A stretch of DNA of 56,798 bases, taken from the NCBI GenBank assembly GCA_016215025.1, contig JACRMI010000022.1, forward strand, positions 1-56,798, in the 5' to 3' direction. The notes beneath the pieces are model-generated. The model was not told where the DNA came from, searched no databases, and saw only the letters and a program-made list of their open reading frames with translations. Each line of letters begins with the position of its first letter. Positions within the stretch are counted from its first letter, which is position 1. Made by a program: the position numbers and the translations under genes. The stretch is from Chloroflexota bacterium (GTDB lineage Bacteria > Chloroflexota > Anaerolineae > UBA4142). Of this stretch, positions 39,789-47,630 are shown in pieces.

Positions 39789-40250
39789 ATGAAACAAATT
39801 ATCCATTTGAAGGTGAATGGTCAGGATTACGAAGTCTATGTCGCGGTGAACAAGACACTGCTCGAGGTCTTGCGTGAAGATTTGAATCTCACTGGGACCA
39901 AGCACGGCTGCGAGCTTGGTGAATGCGGCACGTGTACCGTCTTGATCGATGGCGAACCCGTGCTCTCGTGTCTCGCATTGCCGATTGAATTACAAGGACG
40001 CGAGATCACAACTATCGAAGGTCTCGCCGAAGGTGCGAATCCTCATCCACTGCAAACCGCTTTTGCCGAACTGGGCGCAGCCCAATGCGGCTATTGCACC
40101 CCTGGCATGTTGCTCTCCTCCAAAGCTCTGCTCGACCAGCATCCCCATCCATCGCGCGACGAAATCAAACACGCACTCTCCGGTAATCTGTGCCGATGCA
40201 CGGGGTATACCAAAATTTATGAAGCCGTAGAGAAAGCAAGTAAAACGTAA
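39789..40250 (+). CDS. hcrC: 4-hydroxybenzoyl-CoA reductase gamma subunit (2x[2Fe-2S])
   Basis: A 153-residue molybdenum-hydroxylase iron-sulfur subunit. The plant-type cluster site is GCELGECGTCTVLIDGEPVLSC; the second cluster uses CGYCTPGML and LCRCTGYTKIYEAV. It carries electrons from the FAD/[4Fe-4S] subunit to the molybdenum site. Its stop codon lies in a heptad array. Assignment to the hydroxybenzoyl-CoA branch depends on HcrB, which has the extra cluster loop. Confidence 0.88.
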   Translation: MKQIIHLKVNGQDYEVYVAVNKTLLEVLREDLNLTGTKHGCELGECGTCTVLIDGEPVLSCLALPIELQGREITTIEGLAEGANPHPLQTAFAELGAAQCGYCTPGMLLSSKALLDQHPHPSRDEIKHALSGNLCRCTGYTKIYEAVEKASKT

Positions 40251-40295
40251 AGCTAAAACATCATTCCGCATCTCGTTTTACGTTTTACGTTTTAG
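40240..40295. repeat. Eight-word heptad array between hcrC and hcrA
   Basis: GTAAAAC, GTAAAGC, TAAAACA, TCATTCC, GCATCTC, GTTTTAC, GTTTTAC, GTTTTAG in 7-nt phase, complementary halves. The hcrC stop TAA (40248-40250) is in the second word, and the hcrA ribosome site follows. Confidence 0.93.
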
Positions 40296-40309
40296 TGTTG
40301 GAGATACTC

Positions 40310-42754
40310 ATGCCTAATAATCATAAACTCGCAGTCATCGGTCACGCGCAGCCAAAAATAGAATCGATGCAAAAGGTCACCGGCGAAACGCAGTACGCCG
40401 ACGATTTATTTTTGCCGCGCATGGTCTATGGAAAAATTCTGCGCAGTGTTTACCCGCACGCGCGCATCATCGGCATCGACACAGCGCGCGCGGAAGCATT
40501 GCCCGGCGTTCTGGCGGTTATTACCGGCAAGGATTTGCCGATCAAATTCGGCATCATGCCCAGCTCGCAAGATGAAGAAGCGCTCTGCGTTGATCGCGTG
40601 CGCTTTGTCGGCGATCCTGTCGCCGGGGTGGCTGCCATCGACGAAGAGACCGCCGAGCGCGCGCTCGATTTGATCGAGGTCGAGTACGAGCCGCTCGCGC
40701 CTATCATGTCGATTCGCGAAGGACTCGACCCCACGCTACCGCAAATTCATGAGTACGCCGATCAACACAACGTCCACAAATTTGTCTCGCTCGAATTTGG
40801 CGACATGGAAGCTGGGTTCAAAGCAGCAGATCACATTCGCGAAGACATTTTCTTTTACGAAGGCGACACGCACTTGCCGATGGAAGAGCATTCGTGCGTC
40901 GGTCATTATTCTGCTGATGGCAAACTCACGCTCTACAGCTCGACGCAAACGCCGCACTATGTGCATCGTGCACTCGAAAAAACTTTGGAAATGCCGCGCG
41001 GTCACATTCGCGTGATTGCATCGCCGGTGGGTGGCGGATTCGGCGGCAAGACCGATCCGTTCTCGCATGAAATCGTCGCGTGCAAATTATCGATGTTGAT
41101 CGGGCGTCCGGTGAAAATCACGTTGACGCGCGAAGAAGTTTTTTACACACATCGCGGCCGTCATCCGGTCCTAATGTGGGTCAAGTCTGGCTTTAAACGC
41201 GATGGACAAATCACTGCACTCCATTTCAAGACGGCGCTCGACGGCGGCGGATATGGTTCGTACGGCATCGCATCGACGTATTACACAGGCGCTTTGCAAA
41301 CCGTGACGTACAAAATTCCCGCGTACAAATTTGAAGGGCTGCGCGTTTTCACAAACAAACCGCCGTGCGGTCCGAAACGAGGTCACGGCACGCCACAGCC
41401 GCGCTTTGGCTTGGAAGTTCACCTCGATAAAATCGCGCACGACCTGGGACTCGATCCGGCTGAGATGCGTCGCAAGTACGTGGTCGACGACGCAACCAAG
41501 ACAGTCAATCATCTGACGATCACCACCTGCGGCTTGCGGCAGTGCATCGACGAGGTAACCAAAGCAAGTGGATGGAAACAAAAGACCGCCGACCACCGAC
41601 AACCGACAGCGGTCAGCGGTCAAAAGCTTGCCCTGAGCGCAGTCGAAGGGTCAGCCGTCAAGCATGGTTTGGGCATCGCTTGTGGTTCGTATCTCTCCGG
41701 TGCCGGTCTCCCCATCTACTGGAATGACTTGCCGCACTCGGGTGTCATCGTCAAGGTTGATCGCGGCGGCGGCGTCGCCGTGTTCTGCGGCTCAACCGAC
41801 ATCGGACAAGGTTCGGATTCACTGCTTGCGTACATCGCAGCGGAAGAGTTTGGACTCAAGCCCAAAGACATCAAGGTTATTACTGCCGATACTGATCTCA
41901 CGCCGGTCGACCTGGGAAGTTATTCATCGCGCGTAACAGTGATGACGGGCAATGCGTGTATTCAGGCGACGCGTCAAGTCAAGGAAAAAATTCTGCAAGC
42001 CACGGCGGAAAAACTGCTTGTGCCCGCCGAAAGTTTGTCGATGCGTGATGGCATGGTCATATGCGAGGACGACGAAAATCGCCAATTGAGTTTTGTCGAT
42101 GCGGTGAATTTGGCTGAAAAGAAATTCGGCACGCTGAGCGGCACGGGCAGTTACAAGCCGCCGAAACGCGCAGGTCCATTCAAAGGATCGGGTGTTGGTC
42201 CATCGCCATCCTACAGCTATTCAGCGTGCGTCGCCTCGGTCAGCGTCGATACGGAAACCGGCGTGGTCACCGTCGATAAACTTTGGCTTGCGCACGATGG
42301 CGGTCGCGCGATCAATCCGTTGCTGGTGATCGGACAGACCGAAGGCAGCGCGTACATGGGATTCGGCGAAGCGATGATGGAAGAATCAGCGTTCCGCAAA
42401 AATATGCACAAGATTCCGTCGATGCTCGAATACAAATCGCCGACGACGCTTGACACTCCGGAGATTGAAGCGATTCTGGTCGAAACGATTGATCCCGAAG
42501 GTCCGTATGGCGCGAAGGAAGCGGGGCAAGGTCCGCTGTTGCCGGTGCCACCCGCCATCGCGAATGCCGTCTTCGACGCGGTTGGCGTTCGTATCGATGA
42601 AGTGCCGATCACGCCCGATAAAGTGTTGAAAGCGCTCGAAGAAAAATCCAAAGGCAAAGAACCACGCTTTGGGCCAAAAGATTTTCCCAACATCACCTGG
42701 CCCGAGCCGATTAAGGTCGAACCACCGGAGAATGCACCAAAGTTAGTGCAATAG
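40310..42754 (+). CDS. hcrA: 4-hydroxybenzoyl-CoA reductase alpha (molybdopterin) subunit
   Basis: An 814-residue xanthine-oxidase-family large subunit: VTGETQYADDLFLPRM in the small domain, the molybdopterin-binding GGGFGGKTDPFSHEIVA and GSTDIGQGSDSLLA motifs, and GPYGAKEAGQGPLLPVPPAIANAV with the active-site glutamate region. With HcrBC it removes the para-hydroxyl from 4-hydroxybenzoyl-CoA to give benzoyl-CoA. The ATG at 40310 follows TTGGAG. Residues ~425-449 are a low-similarity insert encoded by a repeat element (41584-41655), still in frame. Confidence 0.87.
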   Translation: MPNNHKLAVIGHAQPKIESMQKVTGETQYADDLFLPRMVYGKILRSVYPHARIIGIDTARAEALPGVLAVITGKDLPIKFGIMPSSQDEEALCVDRVRFVGDPVAGVAAIDEETAERALDLIEVEYEPLAPIMSIREGLDPTLPQIHEYADQHNVHKFVSLEFGDMEAGFKAADHIREDIFFYEGDTHLPMEEHSCVGHYSADGKLTLYSSTQTPHYVHRALEKTLEMPRGHIRVIASPVGGGFGGKTDPFSHEIVACKLSMLIGRPVKITLTREEVFYTHRGRHPVLMWVKSGFKRDGQITALHFKTALDGGGYGSYGIASTYYTGALQTVTYKIPAYKFEGLRVFTNKPPCGPKRGHGTPQPRFGLEVHLDKIAHDLGLDPAEMRRKYVVDDATKTVNHLTITTCGLRQCIDEVTKASGWKQKTADHRQPTAVSGQKLALSAVEGSAVKHGLGIACGSYLSGAGLPIYWNDLPHSGVIVKVDRGGGVAVFCGSTDIGQGSDSLLAYIAAEEFGLKPKDIKVITADTDLTPVDLGSYSSRVTVMTGNACIQATRQVKEKILQATAEKLLVPAESLSMRDGMVICEDDENRQLSFVDAVNLAEKKFGTLSGTGSYKPPKRAGPFKGSGVGPSPSYSYSACVASVSVDTETGVVTVDKLWLAHDGGRAINPLLVIGQTEGSAYMGFGEAMMEESAFRKNMHKIPSMLEYKSPTTLDTPEIEAILVETIDPEGPYGAKEAGQGPLLPVPPAIANAVFDAVGVRIDEVPITPDKVLKALEEKSKGKEPRFGPKDFPNITWPEPIKVEPPENAPKLVQ
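41584..41655. repeat. Repeat element inserted in frame within hcrA
   Basis: 7-nt words GACCGCC, GACCACC, GACAACC, GACAGCG, GTCAGCG are followed by a CCCTGAGCGCAGTCGAAGGG segment, the core of the dispersed palindromic repeat family of this genome. It adds ~24 residues (TADHRQP...LSAVEG) without breaking the frame. Confidence 0.85.
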
Positions 42755-42798
42755 TTCGATAGTTGGATCGCGCGAGAGTTTCTCATCGGAGGATAGCA

Positions 42799-43278
42799 AT
42801 GGCGCTCAAGAAACCCAAGACCAAAGAGCAATTCTTTAAATGTGAACAAGCAACCTGGGAGGAACTCAATTCGCTCGTAGCTGGACTGTCTAAATCGGCA
42901 TTGACCCAGCACATCGCCAAAAACGATTGGTCAGTGAAAGACGTGTGGGCGCACCTTGCAGATTGGATGATCGAAACGCGGCGCGTGCTGCCGCTGGTGC
43001 TAGAAGGCAAAAAGGTTTCTGCGCACATTCAAGCGTTCAACGAAGAGCATTACCAGAAAAATCAGGCGTTGTCGTTAGAAACTGCCCGGCGGCGATTGGA
43101 GCGCGAGCGCAAGCGCATGTTGGCGTACATCCAGAGCATTCCGGAAGAACGCTTGTTAGGCGAACGCGATGTGTATGTCTGGACTGCATACGCGACATTC
43201 AATCACTACGATCAACACCTACCCGCGCTAACCAAGTTCCGCCGCGCGACGCTGCGGCGAACAAAGCGCACAAGATAA
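42799..43278 (+). CDS. ClbS/DfsB-family four-helix protein
   Basis: A 159-residue protein resembling the ClbS/DfsB (DinB-like) family: TKEQFFKCEQATWEELNSLVAGLSKSALTQ, DWSVKDVWAHLADWMIETRRVLPLVLEG with a conserved histidine, and C-terminal DVYVWTAYATFNHYDQHLPALTKF with another. Some members hydrolyse reactive electrophiles (cyclopropane of colibactin); most are uncharacterised. The ATG at 42799 follows GGAGG. It sits between hcrA and hcrB, an unusual guest in a molybdenum-hydroxylase operon, so it may protect against or process a by-product (inference). Confidence 0.72.
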   Translation: MALKKPKTKEQFFKCEQATWEELNSLVAGLSKSALTQHIAKNDWSVKDVWAHLADWMIETRRVLPLVLEGKKVSAHIQAFNEEHYQKNQALSLETARRRLERERKRMLAYIQSIPEERLLGERDVYVWTAYATFNHYDQHLPALTKFRRATLRRTKRTR

Positions 43279-43290
43279 AGTGAGGAATTT

Positions 43291-44271
43291 ATGCTTCGAC
43301 TTCCACCTTTTGAATATCTCGCACCCAAAAATCTCGACGATGCAGTGAAACTGCTTGCGCAGCACGGCAGTGATGCAATGTTGGTTGCAGGCGGCACAGA
43401 TTTATTTCCGAACATGAAGCGTCGCCAGATGACGCCGCAGTTCGTCATCGGCTTGAACAACTTGCGCGAATTGCGCGGCATAATAAATGGATCGGGTTTT
43501 GTCATCGGCGCAGGCACAACGCTCACACAACTATCCAGCGATCCAACGATCCAACGCGCCTTTCCTGCCCTTTCGACTGCTGCTGCTCTCATCTCAACAC
43601 CCCAACTTCGCAACTCAGGTACGATTGGCGGCAATCTGTGTCTCGACACGCGCTGCAATTATTATGATCAGACTTTTTTTTGGCGCAAGGCGATTGGCTT
43701 TTGCATGAAGAAAGATGGTGATATTTGTCTCGTCGCGCCCGGCGGCAATCGCTGCTGGGCAATCTCATCGACCGATTGCGCGCCGGTGGTCGTCGCGCTC
43801 GACGCGCGCGTGCGCTTGGTTGGACCGAATGGCGCGCGTGAAATTCCCGCCGCCTCTTTGTATCGTGACGATGGCATGGACTATCTCACCAAAGCGCGCG
43901 ACGAAATTCTCACCGAAATTGTTTTGCCGCCCGCCGATGGTTTGAAATCGACGTACCTCAAATTGCGGCGGCGCGGCGCGTTCGATTTTCCGATCCTGGG
44001 TGTCGCGGCGGCGTTACGCATCGCACCGCACGGAATCGTCGAGCAGGCGCGTATCGTGCTGGGGGCAATTGCCTCATACCCGGTGGATACAGTCGAAGCA
44101 GAAAAAATTGTCGTGGGGCAAAAACTCACCGCCGATGTGATCGAGGCGGCGGCAGAGGCAGCATACAAGCCCGCCAAGCCGATGGACAATGCCGATGCAT
44201 CGTACGCGTGGCGCAAAAAAATGGTGCGGGTCTATGTCGCACGAGCGTTAGAACAAATCGCGGCACAATAA
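43291..44271 (+). CDS. hcrB: 4-hydroxybenzoyl-CoA reductase beta (FAD, [4Fe-4S]) subunit
   Basis: A 326-residue FAD-binding subunit with VAGGTDLFPNMKRRQ and STPQLRNSGTIGGNLCLDTRC. Between residues ~110 and 170 it has an extra loop with cysteines in DTRCNYYDQ, GFCMKK, DICLVAPG and NRCWAISSTDCAP, matching the [4Fe-4S]-binding insertion that distinguishes 4-hydroxybenzoyl-CoA reductase from xanthine dehydrogenase and CO dehydrogenase. That makes hcr the best assignment for the three genes. The ATG at 43291 follows GAGG. The operon ends here at a strong terminator. Confidence 0.9.
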   Translation: MLRLPPFEYLAPKNLDDAVKLLAQHGSDAMLVAGGTDLFPNMKRRQMTPQFVIGLNNLRELRGIINGSGFVIGAGTTLTQLSSDPTIQRAFPALSTAAALISTPQLRNSGTIGGNLCLDTRCNYYDQTFFWRKAIGFCMKKDGDICLVAPGGNRCWAISSTDCAPVVVALDARVRLVGPNGAREIPAASLYRDDGMDYLTKARDEILTEIVLPPADGLKSTYLKLRRRGAFDFPILGVAAALRIAPHGIVEQARIVLGAIASYPVDTVEAEKIVVGQKLTADVIEAAAEAAYKPAKPMDNADASYAWRKKMVRVYVARALEQIAAQ

Positions 44272-44318
44272 AAAAGAACCCAGGTTTCCCCAAAGGAGAG
44301 AAACCTGGGTTCTTTTTT
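44270..44318. terminator. Bidirectional intrinsic terminator
   Basis: AAAAAAGAACCCAGGTTTC (44270-44288) pairs perfectly with GAAACCTGGGTTCTTTTTT (44300-44318), giving a strong stem with A/T tracts on both sides. It serves both the plus-strand hcr operon and the convergent channel gene, whose stop codon overlaps it. Confidence 0.95.
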
Positions 44319-45405
44319 AATCCAACGCTTCAGGCGGACGCGTATTACTCAACACCACTAGTTGTGAATCAGCGCCAATCACGCAATCATTCGGCGGACA
44401 CATCGTCACCTTGGAATTTTCGATGAGACCGAGCAGCACGACGTTATCGCGCGTATTCATTCGCACCAATGCCGCCTGAAACGCCTTGCCTACCAAATCT
44501 TTGGGCGCATCGATGACGTACATCTCTGGCGCGCTGTCGAGACGCAACAAATCTTCGTACACCCAAGCAATGCCTTGGTTCGTCGCCGCGCGCGCCACCA
44601 CACCTTCTGAAACTTCGGCACTCACCACCACTTCGTCGACGCGCGCGTTGACAAAGTGACGCCGATTCGCCGGATCGCGCACTTCGGCGATCACATGCAA
44701 GTCTGGATTGACGGCCTTGATCGCCAGCACCGTCAGCACCGCCCGCGCGTCATACGTCGAATCGGTGTGGGGCTGTCCATCGCTTTCGTCGGTGATGACC
44801 ATCGCCGAGTGCGCGGTTTCAGCGGCGGCGCGCTTGAGGTCCTCCGTCACCGAAGGATCGCCTTTGATAAACTTGACGCCAAATTCGACCAGCGGGTTTT
44901 CTGCAATAGGCGCGAGCAAGACAATCGGAATTTTAGGTCGCCTGCTATCGCGTTGGAGAGTTTTGACGATTTGTTTGACGCGCGCATTCCAACCGCAAAT
45001 GATCACGTGATTTTCTAGGTCCACTCGACGAAGTCCTTTCCCTTGCAAGATCAATCGATTGACGAAACTTGAAACCACTGCTGCGACGAAGACGGCGCGC
45101 ATGGCAGCGGCGAGAATGACGAACGTAATACCGACGCCGCGCGCAGCCGGCGTCAAAGGCGCAATCGCTCCAATGCCGACACCGGAAACATTTTGCAACA
45201 TAAAGACGAATGCATCGTCGATATTGAACTTGGTTTGAGCCGGGTCGCCCAACTCGAAATACCAAACGAGGACGGTACCGAGCGCTAACAATAACGTGAG
45301 CGCAAGAAAAATAACGGTATAGGTATTGGGTTGGGCAAGGAATCGAACGAGGCGAGCAATGCGATGAAACAGCGACGAAATAGTCCGCTTGGATTTTTTT
45401 GTCAT
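44317..45405 (-). CDS. Potassium-channel-like protein with TrkA-N (RCK) domain
   Basis: A 362-residue protein. One transmembrane helix (residues ~28-52), a pore-like loop containing NVSGVGIGAIAPLTPAARG, a second helix (ITFVILAAAMRAVFVAAVVSSFV) and a cytoplasmic NAD-binding RCK domain beginning HVIICGWNARVKQIVKTL, then a TrkA-C-like end. The selectivity filter reads SGVGIG rather than TVGYG, so selectivity may not be for potassium. It resembles CASTOR/POLLUX-type channels. The ATG at 45405 follows CGGAATAA and lies downstream of a clear promoter; the upstream TTG at 45432 is rejected. Confidence 0.82.
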   Translation of the reverse strand: MTKKSKRTISSLFHRIARLVRFLAQPNTYTVIFLALTLLLALGTVLVWYFELGDPAQTKFNIDDAFVFMLQNVSGVGIGAIAPLTPAARGVGITFVILAAAMRAVFVAAVVSSFVNRLILQGKGLRRVDLENHVIICGWNARVKQIVKTLQRDSRRPKIPIVLLAPIAENPLVEFGVKFIKGDPSVTEDLKRAAAETAHSAMVITDESDGQPHTDSTYDARAVLTVLAIKAVNPDLHVIAEVRDPANRRHFVNARVDEVVVSAEVSEGVVARAATNQGIAWVYEDLLRLDSAPEMYVIDAPKDLVGKAFQAALVRMNTRDNVVLLGLIENSKVTMCPPNDCVIGADSQLVVLSNTRPPEALD

Positions 45406-45441
45406 TAATTTATTCCGTAGATTGGGTGGCAAGTGGCAGAC

Positions 45442-45470
45442 ATTTTATGCAGGAGCGGATGGCGTGTCAA
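45442..45470 (-). promoter_or_regulatory. Sigma70-type promoter of the channel gene
   Basis: On the minus strand TTGACA (45465-45470), 17 bp, TAAAAT (45442-45447); the start codon lies ~30 nt beyond the predicted transcription start. Confidence 0.75.
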
Positions 45471-45483
45471 TATCCAATTCTTA

Positions 45484-46296
45484 TCATCTTGTCCAAAAGC
45501 CCTGGGGATCATAGCGACGAATGATCGCGAGTTCTTGTTTGGTCGGCGCGGGCGTTTCGCGCACGTCCGGCGCGACACGTAAATCCCAGCCCGTCTGCGC
45601 GCGTACGGCTTCGACCGATTGTCCCGGATGATAAGAGCGCAACATCGCTTCGCCCGTCGTCGGGTCGAAACCAAGAATGCTCAGCGTCGTGATGACGGCA
45701 CTTGGTCCGCCGCGTGGCAAACCGACCTGGGTGCGCCAGGATTTTCCGTCGCCGTAACCTGACGATGTGACGTAGCTGACGCGCTCGACCAAGCGACGTT
45801 TCTCATGCGCCATGATGACGACGAGTCGTTTGGACAAACTGGCGATGTCAGCGGCACCGCCACTCCCTGGCAACTTGATCAACAGCGGACCGCTGACCGA
45901 CGACGGCTGATCCTTCGCTCCGCTCAGCGCGGTCTGTGGTCGGTCGTCGGCGGTCACATACGACGTATTCAAATTTCCAAATCGATCCAATTCAGCGCCG
46001 CCGATAAATCCCAAATCGACACAACCTTGCTGCAGCAAGCCCATCACGTTGATCATCCGTGTCGCCCACAGCGCATCGGTGATGTTGGGCGGATCGCCCA
46101 TCGTATAGAGCAATTCAGGCGAAGGCGTATCGCGCACCAAGCCACATTCAAACAAGCCGATAGTTTTCGGTGCGTGCAGGTTTTTTGCTAGCGCAAATGC
46201 AATTAATGGCAGACGCATCCCAGCAAATACAATTTCGCCGTCGTGAATTTCACGCGCCGCCGCAGCGACCATCAACTCCTGAGGGGTATAGTCCAT
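45484..46296 (-). CDS. gctB: Glutaconate CoA-transferase-type beta subunit
   Basis: A 270-residue family I CoA-transferase beta subunit close in layout to GctB: EIVFAGMRLPLIAFALAKNLHAP, IGLFECGLVRDTPSPELLYTMGD with the catalytic-type glutamate, FIGGAELDRFGNLNTS, LPGSGGAADIASL and HEKRRLVERVSYVTSSGYGDG. It moves CoA between acyl groups, possibly activating an aromatic or dicarboxylic acid such as glutarate or pimelate. Residues ~113-136 (TADDRPQTALSGAKDQPSSVSGP) are an in-frame insertion from a repeat element, about 18 residues longer than Acidaminococcus GctB at this place. Confidence 0.85.
   Translation of the reverse strand: MDYTPQELMVAAAAREIHDGEIVFAGMRLPLIAFALAKNLHAPKTIGLFECGLVRDTPSPELLYTMGDPPNITDALWATRMINVMGLLQQGCVDLGFIGGAELDRFGNLNTSYVTADDRPQTALSGAKDQPSSVSGPLLIKLPGSGGAADIASLSKRLVVIMAHEKRRLVERVSYVTSSGYGDGKSWRTQVGLPRGGPSAVITTLSILGFDPTTGEAMLRSYHPGQSVEAVRAQTGWDLRVAPDVRETPAPTKQELAIIRRYDPQGFWTR
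45888..45957. repeat. Ten-word heptad array inside the CoA-transferase beta gene
   Basis: Words GACCGCT, GACCGAC, GACGGCT, then GATCCTT, CGCTCCG, CTCAGCG (the dispersed-repeat core), then CGGTCTG, TGGTCGG, TCGTCGG, CGGTCAC, all in one 7-nt phase with complementary halves. It is read through in frame. Confidence 0.88.
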
Positions 46297-46318
46297 TCAA
46301 CTAGTCCTGTAAACGAAA

Positions 46319-46370
46319 TTTGCCAAATGTGCCAAATTACCAAATCTGCCAAACATGCCAAACGCGCAAA
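46319..46370. repeat. TGCCAAA word array
   Basis: TGCCAAA followed by two variable bases recurs about every 9 nt (TGCCAAATG, TGCCAAATT, TGCCAAACA, TGCCAAACG). It shares its word with the array at 14293-14399. It lies upstream of the CoA-transferase beta start. Confidence 0.75.
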
Positions 46371-46532
46371 TGTCATTGCAAGGAACGACGTTAAAAGGTA
46401 ACATCATCGATATTCAACCGAGTGACGAAGCAATCTCCATCTTAGACAGACGCGTACGCGGCTTCGTCAGCACGCGATTCGTTCAGTTCTAATCGATGCC
46501 ACAGTCGTACTGCGTGCCTCCTCGCAATGACA
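46371..46532. repeat. Dispersed palindromic repeat, long form
   Basis: TGTCATTGCAAGGA at 46371 and TCCTCGCAATGACA ending at 46532 are the outer arms; the interior has GACGAAGC and GCTTCGTC arms. With the preceding word array it fills the 241-bp gap between the CoA-transferase genes, where no coding sequence is seen. Confidence 0.8.
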
Positions 46533-46537
46533 TTCCG

Positions 46538-47461
46538 TTAGTAACCGTAATCGACAGGTGCAGCGTAGCGATGGGTCTTTAATTGCAGCGCGTCCCAGCG
46601 TTCTTTGCCTAGCTTTTGAAAATACTCCGCTCGATTCTGTACTCGCATCACCCACTCATCCACCCACACCTCCATTCCTTCCTTTGTTCGCGTCGCGCGA
46701 TGATACTCGTGATAGAACTCGTGATCGCGATTGGAATGCCCTTGCACCGGCGAGGGATGCGCGCCGCCCGGTTCGTGGACGACCGCAGCCACTTTGAAAC
46801 TCGGCGCGAGCACGCGATTGGGATCGCTCACGATAATCTCACGCGGCACAATTTCTTCGGCGACGATAATGACGCGTTTGCTCGCCATGGCCGCTTCTTC
46901 GCTGATGCCCAGGTTGCCCCAGGCATGTGCGTTGCCATCGTCGTCGGAACGCTGAACGTGCAAAATCGCAACGTCGGGCTGAAGCGCAGGCACGAGCAAA
47001 ACTTTTCCGCCGCCGAACGGTGAAGTCGATTCTTTGAACGTTGGATTCGTTTTGAGTAGATCGGAACCGAGAAGCGAATAAGTGGGAATGTACGGCGCGC
47101 CGAGTCCGCCTGCGAGGAGCGCAAGCGAAATCGTAAAATTACTATGATCGATTACCTCAAGTCGATGAGGAATGCCTTGCTCGCACGCGCGCCGATAGTT
47201 GTGGGCAAGTCCCGCGCTGACGTTGCCGACCCAGGCAGCAATGATTTTCGTGACGCAGCCCGCGCCGATCAATTGATCGAACAGCATATCGGAGATGGGA
47301 CCGACGAGCGTCAGGTCTTGAATTCGCTGTCGGATGATTTCGTGTCCCGCCGCAAACGGAATCAGCGATTCGAGCGCCGCGCCCATCACTACGCTCGAAC
47401 CATTCGGCACAAATTGCGCTATTGCATCGCGCATCGTCATTCGCTTGGTCATGGATGACAT
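46538..47461 (-). CDS. gctA: Glutaconate CoA-transferase-type alpha subunit
   Basis: A 307-residue family I CoA-transferase alpha subunit: MTMRDAIAQFVPNGSSVVMGAALESLIPFAAGHEIIRQ, LTLVGPISDMLFDQLIGAGCVTKIIAAWVGNVSAGL, and LVPALQPDVAILHVQRSDDDGNAHAWG. It forms the active heteromer with the beta subunit. The ATG at 47461 is near AAGG; another ATG lies at 47452. A clear promoter precedes it, so this gene pair is a separate unit from hcr. Substrates unknown. Confidence 0.87.
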   Translation of the reverse strand: MSSMTKRMTMRDAIAQFVPNGSSVVMGAALESLIPFAAGHEIIRQRIQDLTLVGPISDMLFDQLIGAGCVTKIIAAWVGNVSAGLAHNYRRACEQGIPHRLEVIDHSNFTISLALLAGGLGAPYIPTYSLLGSDLLKTNPTFKESTSPFGGGKVLLVPALQPDVAILHVQRSDDDGNAHAWGNLGISEEAAMASKRVIIVAEEIVPREIIVSDPNRVLAPSFKVAAVVHEPGGAHPSPVQGHSNRDHEFYHEYHRATRTKEGMEVWVDEWVMRVQNRAEYFQKLGKERWDALQLKTHRYAAPVDYGY

Positions 47462-47484
47462 CTGCCTTGTGAGAGAATGGCGCT

Positions 47485-47513
47485 ATTCTATCCTGCCCGA
47501 CGACGCGCGTCAA
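47485..47513 (-). promoter_or_regulatory. Sigma70-type promoter of the CoA-transferase genes
   Basis: On the minus strand TTGACG (47508-47513), 17 bp, TAGAAT (47485-47490), 24 nt upstream of the ATG. Confidence 0.75.
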
Positions 47514-47540
47514 GGGGATACGCGCCGGTGATTACCTAAA

Positions 47541-47589
47541 CCCTGAAAATGTGCGACGCACCTTGAAGGTGCGTCGCACATTTTCAGGG
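47541..47589. repeat. Perfect 22-bp stem hairpin downstream of the PBP gene
   Basis: Arms 47541-47562 and 47568-47589 (start CCCTGAAAATGTGCGACGCA) pair at all 22 positions around TTGAA. A GGTGATTACCTAAA sequence beside it (47527-47540) matches the terminal repeat of the element at 51958-52096, so it is probably a mobile palindrome that also works as a terminator for the PBP gene. No strong U-tract. Confidence 0.85.
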
Positions 47590-47630
47590 AAAGGTCGCTT
47601 GCGCGAGACCTTCGGGTTTTTCAGTCCATT

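Noticed and set aside
40310..44271. Xanthine dehydrogenase or aerobic CO dehydrogenase
   Set aside because: The FAD subunit has the extra cysteine-rich loop typical of 4-hydroxybenzoyl-CoA reductase, and the setting is the benzoyl-CoA pathway.
47541..47589. Standard rho-independent terminator
   Set aside because: The 22-bp stem is perfect, but no U-tract follows in either direction; recorded as a repeat that may act as one.
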